Shown here: positions 58,532 to 64,000 of the stretch, in pieces
Position numbering within the stretch: the stretch's first letter is position 1
How the letters are laid out: the number at the start of each line of letters is the position of its first letter
NCBI RefSeq assembly: GCF_002162355.1
Contig: NZ_CP021434.1
Location: 4,084,001-4,148,000 of the forward strand
Reading direction: 5' to 3'
Source: Tumebacillus avium
GTDB lineage: Bacteria; Bacillota; Bacilli; Tumebacillales; Tumebacillaceae
Length of the DNA: 64,000 bases
Translations under genes and position numbers: made by a program
Notes under the pieces: model-generated
What the model was told of the DNA's origin: nothing
Databases searched by the model: none
Seen by the model: the letters and a program-made list of their open reading frames with translations, nothing else

Positions 58532-59842
58532 CTACTTCAGCAGCTCGTCAACTTTGGATTTTGCTTCTTTCATCGCATCTTCCGGCTTCTTCTCGCCGTT
58601 GAGCACGAGTTGCAGCTGTTGCTGGATCGCTTCATCGATCTTCTTCCAGTTCTCATGGCGCGGAACCATCACTGCGTATTCGGTCAGCTTTTGCGCCTGC
58701 TGCATTTGCACGTTATCAGCAAACGGGTTTTGCTCCATCGCCGACACGCGGGACGGGAAGGTGCCGTAGTTCTTCGCGGACAGAACTTGGTTGTCGGTGG
58801 AAGTCAGTTCCTTCATCAGTTCGGCCAATACTTTCTTCTTGCCTTCTTCTTCCTGGTGGAACATCGTCCAGCCGCCCACGCCGCCGATCGTAACCGGCTT
58901 GCCGTCTTTGGTCGGGTAGGAAGCAACCATAAAGTTCATCTTCGCGCCTTGCGCTGCGGAGATCGCCCAAGTAGCCCACGGCTCAACCGCTACCGTTTTG
59001 CCGGCTGCGAAAGCTTTCCACGTGCCGCCGACATCGCCGGAGCCCATTTCTTTCGGAGCGACTTTGGCGGACGCTTTCAGGTCGGCCAGATCTTTCATCG
59101 CGGAGAGCGCTTCCGGAGAATCGAACGTAAACTTCGATGCGTCGCCGCTCAGCGGACGGCCGCCGTTCATGTACAGGAACGGCCATGCTTCGTAGTACCC
59201 GTTCTTGATGTAGGTGGAGAAGCCATAGACGTCGGTGGTGCCGTCGCCGTTTTTGTCGTAGGTCAGCTTCTTCATCTTGTCGGTGAATTCAGCCCATGTC
59301 CACATGCCGTCTTTCGGCGGCTCCACGTTGCGCTCTTTGAAGATGTCGAGGTTGAGCAGCAAGGAGTGTACGGTCATCGCAGCCGGCACGCCGTACATTT
59401 TGCCGTCGGTGGTGTACGCTTCCAGCGCGTTCGGGTAGAAGTCTTTCTTCTCGTCTGCAGTGAAGTATTCATCGAGCGGCTCGACCGCTTTTTGCTTGAT
59501 GAACATCGGGTTGACGCCGTTGCCGGAGATGTCGATCGGCGCGATGTCCGGCAAGTTTTTGCCAGCGAGCGAAACGCCCAGCTTGTCGTTCAGCTCTGCC
59601 CACGGCACCTGCACGATTTCCACGTCTACGCCTTGGTGGCTCTTTTCAAAATCGGCTGCCACTTTCTCCAGCCAGTGGTATTTGTTCTCTTTGTCGTCTG
59701 CCCAGCGCGGACCGTCCCAGATGGTGATCTTGCCGGTCCAATTGGCGGTGTTTTCTTCTTTTTTCTCTTCGCTGCAGCCGACCAAGCCGGCGCCAAGCAG
59801 CGAAACCGCGGTGACGAGTGCCACAGATTTGAACGTTTTCAT
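58532..59842 (-). CDS. Extracellular sugar-binding lipoprotein of ABC transporter
   Basis: A 436-residue solute-binding protein of the family 1 (maltose-binding-like) type. The N-terminus is a lipoprotein signal with lipobox LVGC and Cys23 as the lipidated residue, followed by an acidic linker. The mature domain has ITIWDGPRW, DIAPIDIS and GVGGWTMFH segments typical of sugar binders. It would capture its ligand at the cell surface for the two permeases. Flanking genes (nagZ, anmK, namZ, AmiE-like) point to MurNAc-containing disaccharides or muropeptides. An AAGGGGG site precedes the ATG. The gene begins 41 bases after namZ. Confidence 0.93.
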   Translation of the reverse strand: MKTFKSVALVTAVSLLGAGLVGCSEEKKEENTANWTGKITIWDGPRWADDKENKYHWLEKVAADFEKSHQGVDVEIVQVPWAELNDKLGVSLAGKNLPDIAPIDISGNGVNPMFIKQKAVEPLDEYFTADEKKDFYPNALEAYTTDGKMYGVPAAMTVHSLLLNLDIFKERNVEPPKDGMWTWAEFTDKMKKLTYDKNGDGTTDVYGFSTYIKNGYYEAWPFLYMNGGRPLSGDASKFTFDSPEALSAMKDLADLKASAKVAPKEMGSGDVGGTWKAFAAGKTVAVEPWATWAISAAQGAKMNFMVASYPTKDGKPVTIGGVGGWTMFHQEEEGKKKVLAELMKELTSTDNQVLSAKNYGTFPSRVSAMEQNPFADNVQMQQAQKLTEYAVMVPRHENWKKIDEAIQQQLQLVLNGEKKPEDAMKEAKSKVDELLK

Positions 59843-59883
59843 GTTGAAATTGCCCCCTTAAAGAGTCATGAATGATGAATGCT

Positions 59884-61038
59884 TTATGAATATAAAAAGT
59901 TGGAAGAGATGGACGAACGAAACGCTTCCGCCTCGGTCTCCCACTTTTCATATAGCGTTGTGATGTCCTGTCCGCCGTCGATCGCCAAACGCAGTTCATC
60001 GGTGCCGCACAGCAGGTCGATGAAGTGGCGTCCGCGCACAGGGTCGGTCCAGCGGAGCAGCTCCGGATAGAGCTCTTTGATCACTTCCAGCAGATGCACC
60101 GCCGTGCGCACCGGACGGAACTGTTCGCGGTCGGTGACATGCACCTGCGCCCCGCGACAGACTTCGTCTTTGTACTTGGAGAACGTCGGCACAAAGGATA
60201 CTTCGCGCAGGCGCACACCCGGCAGCCCCCGTTCATGAAAGCGGGTGATCAGCTCAGACGGCTCAATCCACGGCGCGCCGAAAAATTCAAACGGCCGCGT
60301 CGTGCCCCGCCCTTCCGTGACATTTGTGCCTTCGAAAAGCGTCATGCCCGGGTAGACGGTCGCCGTCGACAAGGTTGGCATGTTGGGCGAAGTTGGCACC
60401 CAGTCCCGCCCCGTCTGATCAAACCACATCGAGCGCTGCCAGCCCTCGATCGGCACGATGATCAGACAGACGGACAACTGTTCCTGCTTGGCGATCCACA
60501 GCGACAACTCGCCGATCGTCATGCCAAACCGGATCGGGATCGGATACTTCCCGACATACGATACGTAGCCTGGAGCAAGCACCGGACCTTCGAACAGCCT
60601 GCCCCCGATCGGGTTGGGCCGGTCGAGCACAAACACCGGCACGCCCGCCTCTGCTGCCGCTTCCAGCATGTAGCCAAGCGCGGAGATGTACGTGTAAAAC
60701 CGCGCCCCGACATCCTGAAAATCGATCAGGAGCAGGTCCAGTCCGGCCAGCATCTTCGCGGTCGGCTTCTCCCGCGTGCCGTACAGCGAAAAGATCGGCA
60801 CTTTGTAACGCGGGTGAATCTCATCGACGATCTGCTCCCCGGCCTGCGCCACCCCAAACAAGCCGTGCTCCGGGGTGAACAATGCTTTCAAATGCAGGTC
60901 CGGGTGTGTCGCCACGAGGTCGACCGACGTGACAAACTGGCTGTCGACGGCGGGCAGATGGCTGAGCAAGCCGACCTTGGCGCCGCGAAACTGATCCAGA
61001 TACTCTTCGAAAAACCCTTCGATCCCGATGCGAATCAT
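59884..61038 (-). CDS. namZ: Exo-beta-N-acetylmuramidase (NamZ family, DUF1343)
   Basis: A 384-residue DUF1343 protein. Bacillus subtilis YbbC/NamZ, the characterised member, releases terminal MurNAc from the non-reducing end of glycan fragments. Family segments seen are PEHGLFG, DFQDVGARFYTY, DRPNPIGG, PTSPNMPTL and FEGTNVTEGRGTTRPFE. The ATG at 61038 is used because AGGAGG is 12 bases upstream and it overlaps the anmK stop (ATGA); the longer ORF reads back into anmK. No signal peptide is seen, whereas the B. subtilis enzyme is secreted, so action inside the cell on imported fragments is inferred. Confidence 0.9.
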   Translation of the reverse strand: MIRIGIEGFFEEYLDQFRGAKVGLLSHLPAVDSQFVTSVDLVATHPDLHLKALFTPEHGLFGVAQAGEQIVDEIHPRYKVPIFSLYGTREKPTAKMLAGLDLLLIDFQDVGARFYTYISALGYMLEAAAEAGVPVFVLDRPNPIGGRLFEGPVLAPGYVSYVGKYPIPIRFGMTIGELSLWIAKQEQLSVCLIIVPIEGWQRSMWFDQTGRDWVPTSPNMPTLSTATVYPGMTLFEGTNVTEGRGTTRPFEFFGAPWIEPSELITRFHERGLPGVRLREVSFVPTFSKYKDEVCRGAQVHVTDREQFRPVRTAVHLLEVIKELYPELLRWTDPVRGRHFIDLLCGTDELRLAIDGGQDITTLYEKWETEAEAFRSSISSNFLYS

Positions 61039-62225
61039 CTCGCCCCTGCCTCCTGCGACCATACGACTTTCCCCATCACGACGGGGCGCGCCGCCCCGGT
61101 GGCCGAGGGGAGATTGTTCGGCCGCTGGTGATAACATTCATAGCCTAAGACCGCAAAACAAACCGCTTCTTTTGCGTCGCCGGGAATGCCGGTCGCTTCC
61201 TGCTGCTGAATCTTCAGTCCGGGCAGATGCGCCCGGATGCTGTCCATCAGCGCCGGATTGTACGCACCGCCGCCGCCGATGAACATTTCGGACACTGTAT
61301 ATTCTGGCAATACAAAGCGCTTGATGGCATCGGCGAACGTCCGGGCCGTATACTCGGTTGCCGTCCGCACCAGATCTTCCGGCGACAAGCCGGCCGCCTG
61401 CCCTTCGCGCCACCACGCCTCGACGCATTGCGCACCAAACAGCTCGCGGCCGGTCGACTTCGGCGGACGGGCCGCAAAGTACGGCAGTTCCAACCACTTG
61501 GCAAGGAACGCCTCGTTTACACGGCCCTTGGCGGCCAACTCTCCGTCCCGGTCGTAATGCTGGGCCCCGCCGGTGATCTTCTGGACCAGTCCGTCGATGA
61601 TCATGTTGCCCGGCCCGGTGTCGAAGCCCAGCGGATCGGACGTCCCGCCTGCGGGCAAAACGGTCAGGTTGGCGATCCCGCCGATGTTCGCCGCAATCCG
61701 CCCGACATCGAGCGAGGTGAACAACAGCTTGTCAACAAATGGCACCAGCGGCGCGCCTTGACCGCCTGCCGCCATATCGCGGACGCGGAAGTCGGAGATC
61801 GTCGTGATCCCCGTCTTTTCGGCGATCACCGAAGCTTCGCCGATCTGCAGGGTCGAGGTGACCTCATGCCCGTCGATCAGCTCCGGCACCGGGCTGTGGT
61901 AGATCGTCTGCCCATGCGAAGCGATGAAGCTAACATCCTGCGGGGAAATTCCCGCATTCCGCAGCGCGAGCAACGTCGCATCGGCAAATACATGTCCCAA
62001 CAAAAAGTTCATCGTGCTCAGCTCTGGCACAGTCGCCTGCTCCGGGTCGAACAGCCGGAAAATGCGGCGGCGGACCTCATCCGAAAACGGCACCGTCTCA
62101 AAATGCACAACGCTCACAGCAAGCTCCGGCGGCGCGCCTGTGATCTCCACGACCGCAACATCGATGCCGTCCACCGAAGTGCCGGACATCAAGCCGACAC
62201 AGGTCAGCTTTTCAAATGTGGTCAT
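61035..62225 (-). CDS. anmK: Anhydro-N-acetylmuramic acid kinase
   Basis: A 396-residue sugar kinase of the AnmK family, which hydrolyses the 1,6-anhydro bond of anhMurNAc while phosphorylating it to MurNAc-6-P. Motifs are GLMSGTSVDGID (11-22), SHGQT, DFRVRDMAAGGQGAPLVP, NIGGIANLT, DTGPGN and IGGGGAYNP. All nucleotide- and substrate-binding segments look intact and length is normal. It overlaps nagZ and namZ by four bases each. Its product is the substrate of MurQ, the first gene of the operon. Presence of AnmK implies that anhydro-muropeptides from lytic transglycosylases are among the imported substrates. Confidence 0.94.
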   Translation of the reverse strand: MTTFEKLTCVGLMSGTSVDGIDVAVVEITGAPPELAVSVVHFETVPFSDEVRRRIFRLFDPEQATVPELSTMNFLLGHVFADATLLALRNAGISPQDVSFIASHGQTIYHSPVPELIDGHEVTSTLQIGEASVIAEKTGITTISDFRVRDMAAGGQGAPLVPFVDKLLFTSLDVGRIAANIGGIANLTVLPAGGTSDPLGFDTGPGNMIIDGLVQKITGGAQHYDRDGELAAKGRVNEAFLAKWLELPYFAARPPKSTGRELFGAQCVEAWWREGQAAGLSPEDLVRTATEYTARTFADAIKRFVLPEYTVSEMFIGGGGAYNPALMDSIRAHLPGLKIQQQEATGIPGDAKEAVCFAVLGYECYHQRPNNLPSATGAARPVVMGKVVWSQEAGAR

Positions 62226-63880
62226 CGCCCTTCCCCCCGGTTCTGCGCTTGATGCCCGCGCGGTGCGATGTCCGGGATGGTCACCGGCAGCCGTCCGCGC
62301 AATTCACGCTTGCCGAGGATCGCTTCAACAGCGATCTCCAGCGCGGCCGGGGTAAATTCGTACGCCGCGATGTGCGTCGCCACCTCTGGAAACACCGCCA
62401 GATCATACGGTGTGCGCATCGAGATCACCACCAGCGGGATGCCCGCGCGGTTAAGTCTGCTCACAAGTTCCGCCTGCCCCGGCGCCAGTTGCGCGTTCAT
62501 CGTGCCCACGATCACTGCCGCACAGCCGTCCAGACTCTCCAGCACCTGCACGATGTCCGCTGCGGTCGGCGGATTGTTTACTTCCAGGCAACGCGTGTTC
62601 CCATGCGACGCTTCCACCGCCCGCTGCAGCGGGTTGATCAGATACCGTTCGTCCTCAACAAGCGAGGTCAGCGTGTTTTTCAGGCACACCACCGCGATCG
62701 TCTCTTCTGCCCCCACGGTGAGCGGGAGCAGCCCGGCTTCATTTTTCGTCAAGGTCACAGCTGCTTCCATCGCTTCACGGGCCAGGCGTTCATGCTCCGG
62801 CCCGCCGACAAGCGTATCGGGCTCCGGGTCTTGCTGCTCAAACCACGGCGTGATCTGCTCCCAGCTCAAGTATTTCTCCTTCAGCTTGAGAATGCGCCTG
62901 ACCGCGTCATGAAGCCGCTGAAGCGGCGTGTCGCCCGCTTCGATTCCAGCCGCCATCCGCTCGATCGCGCCGAGCTGCCACTCGTAGGTGTGCGAGATGA
63001 ACGACAGGTCGATGCCCGCTTGAAAGGCGCGGTATGTACCTTCCACCGTGCCGGGGCTGTCGGCGATCGCCTTCATCTCCATGCAGTCGGTGGTGATCAC
63101 GCCGTCAAATCCCAGCTCGCCGCGCAACAGGTCGGTGACGACGCGACGGGACAAGGTCGCCGGCAGCGCCGGGTCCGGCTCGATCTCCGGGAAGCAGACG
63201 TGCGCGATCATCATCGAGTCAACGCCTTCTGCAATCGCTTTCACAAAGGGAACCAACTCTACCTGTTCCAAGCGCTCCCGGCGATGCGGAATCATCGGCA
63301 ACGTCAGATGCGAGTCTTTACTGGTATCGCCATGGCCTGGGAAATGCTTGCCGCAGGTGGCGACGCCCGCTTCCTGGAATCCGTGGATCGCCGCCGTGCC
63401 GCATTCCGCGACAAACTGCGGGTCTTCCCCGTAGGAGCGCACCCCGATCACCGGGTTGTGCGGGTTGTTGTTCACATCGAGCACCGGCGCCAAGTTGAAG
63501 TTGATCCCCAGCGCTTTTAATTCGCGCCCGGTCGCTTTTGCCGTTGCTTGGACCAGTCGGGTGTCCCCGGTTGCCCCCAGCGCCATGTTGCCCGGCAAGA
63601 GCGTCGTGCCTGCTCCGAGGCGGCGCACGATGCCGTTTTCCTGGTCGATCGAGATCAGGAGCGGATGCTCATGTCCGGCCTCATAGGCGATCTTTTGCAG
63701 AGCGACGGTCAGTCGCAGCACATCTTTTGGCTCCGCAATGTTGCGGGCGAACAGAATGACGCCGCCGACATGATGGTCGCGGATCAGCGTGGTGATCTCA
63801 GGCGTTGGTTCCGTACCGTGAAACCCGAACATCATCGTCTGCCCGATCTTCTGACGCAGCGAACGTTGTTTTTCTGCCAC
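62222..63880 (-). CDS. nagZ: Beta-N-acetylglucosaminidase (two-domain GH3)
   Basis: A 552-residue GH3 enzyme removing GlcNAc from GlcNAc-MurNAc compounds. The motif KHFPGHGDT (178-186) is followed by the Asp-Ser-His dyad segment (189-191) that marks NagZ-type GH3 enzymes. The nucleophile is Asp265 in GVITTDCMEM. A second domain occupies the C-terminal third, as in Bacillus NagZ and unlike the single-domain Gram-negative form. The start is GTG (63880) with AGGAGGGG upstream. No signal peptide is present, so it is probably cytoplasmic, in contrast to secreted B. subtilis NagZ. It lies 12 bases after murQ. Confidence 0.93.
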   Translation of the reverse strand: MAEKQRSLRQKIGQTMMFGFHGTEPTPEITTLIRDHHVGGVILFARNIAEPKDVLRLTVALQKIAYEAGHEHPLLISIDQENGIVRRLGAGTTLLPGNMALGATGDTRLVQATAKATGRELKALGINFNLAPVLDVNNNPHNPVIGVRSYGEDPQFVAECGTAAIHGFQEAGVATCGKHFPGHGDTSKDSHLTLPMIPHRRERLEQVELVPFVKAIAEGVDSMMIAHVCFPEIEPDPALPATLSRRVVTDLLRGELGFDGVITTDCMEMKAIADSPGTVEGTYRAFQAGIDLSFISHTYEWQLGAIERMAAGIEAGDTPLQRLHDAVRRILKLKEKYLSWEQITPWFEQQDPEPDTLVGGPEHERLAREAMEAAVTLTKNEAGLLPLTVGAEETIAVVCLKNTLTSLVEDERYLINPLQRAVEASHGNTRCLEVNNPPTAADIVQVLESLDGCAAVIVGTMNAQLAPGQAELVSRLNRAGIPLVVISMRTPYDLAVFPEVATHIAAYEFTPAALEIAVEAILGKRELRGRLPVTIPDIAPRGHQAQNRGEGR

Positions 63881-63892
63881 GCGACTCCCCTC

Positions 63893-64000
63893 CTATCCTT
63901 CGATGGCCCGGCGGACAAAACCGCCGACAGCTTGCAAACGCGCTTCCGCTTCCTGCGGCCCAAGACCTGTTTTCAGCATCACCAGCGCCACTTTGGCGCG
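63893..64000 (-). CDS. murQ: N-acetylmuramic acid 6-phosphate etherase, C-terminal end only
   Basis: Only the last 35 residues are in the window (reading RAKVALVMLKTG ... GGFVRRAIEG, then TAG). They match the C-terminal end of MurQ, where a VA-V-M helix and a final GGFVR-AI segment are typical. MurQ removes D-lactate from MurNAc-6-P to give GlcNAc-6-P, exactly the step between AnmK and NagA. It is the most upstream gene of this operon in view; its promoter and any MurR-type regulator lie to the right of the window. Confidence 0.82.
   Translation of the reverse strand, partial: RAKVALVMLKTGLGPQEAEARLQAVGGFVRRAIEG

Noticed and set aside
53423..64000. The recycling operon as a general chitin or maltose uptake operon.
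   Set aside because: MurQ, AnmK and NamZ act only on muramic-acid compounds, which makes peptidoglycan fragments the far better explanation.
41277..64000. tRNA, rRNA, riboswitch, CRISPR or insertion-sequence features.
   Set aside because: Nothing with a recognisable cloverleaf, conserved riboswitch core, repeat-spacer array or transposase was found by reading both strands.

Overview
The window looks like the chromosome of a spore-forming Bacillota (Bacillales-type) organism of fairly high G+C. Shine-Dalgarno sites are strong (AGGAGG-type), TTG and GTG starts are common, and there are a Spo0M-family protein, YaaH/SleL-like LysM-GH18 proteins and a Bacillus-type MurC. Tumebacillus or another Alicyclobacillaceae/Paenibacillaceae relative would fit, but the genus is a guess.

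Region 1 (1-41276, all minus strand) is a non-ribosomal peptide synthetase (NRPS) locus of three colinear genes, read from right to left. The first encodes an 8126-residue protein with a fatty-acyl-AMP ligase, an acyl carrier protein and seven C-A-T modules. The second (2130 residues) has two modules. The third (at least 3490 residues, cut by the left edge) has C-A-T-E, C-A-T and C-A. Specificity codes read by eye give: fatty acyl - Ala - Val - Ala - Pro - X5 - Thr - X7 - Val - X9 - (D)X10 - X11 - Ala - further residues outside the window. X7, X10 and X11 share one unusual code, and X5 and X9 have two other unusual codes. No thioesterase, phosphopantetheinyl transferase, MbtH protein or exporter lies in the window. 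The product appears to be a lipopeptide of at least 12 residues that I cannot match to a known compound.

Region 2 (41277-50921) is a mixed set of short transcription units: a MarR-GNAT fusion with tandem promoter/operator-like repeats, a short-chain dehydrogenase, a Spo0M-like protein, a zinc metallopeptidase, a glycosyltransferase/HipA-like kinase pair, a DUF456 membrane protein, a small unknown protein behind a hairpin that covers its ribosome binding site, murC, and a lone tyrosine recombinase.

Region 3 (50913-53383, minus) is a pair of LysM-GH18 spore cell-wall hydrolase-type genes. The upstream one has an intact catalytic motif and the downstream one has lost the catalytic glutamate. 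The upstream gene and the glycosyltransferase operon share a matching sigma-K-like promoter pattern.

Region 4 (53410-64000, minus) is a ten-gene operon for peptidoglycan sugar recovery: murQ (cut by the right edge) - nagZ - anmK - namZ - solute-binding protein - two ABC permeases - AmiE-like serine hydrolase - nagB - nagA, with several 4-base ATGA overlaps. NagZ, NamZ and the AmiE-like protein lack signal peptides and the uptake system is ABC-type. This suggests import of intact disaccharides or muropeptides followed by cytoplasmic processing to MurNAc-6-P, GlcNAc and finally fructose-6-P, unlike the secreted-enzyme plus PTS arrangement of Bacillus subtilis. No gene-free stretch exceeds about 260 bases.
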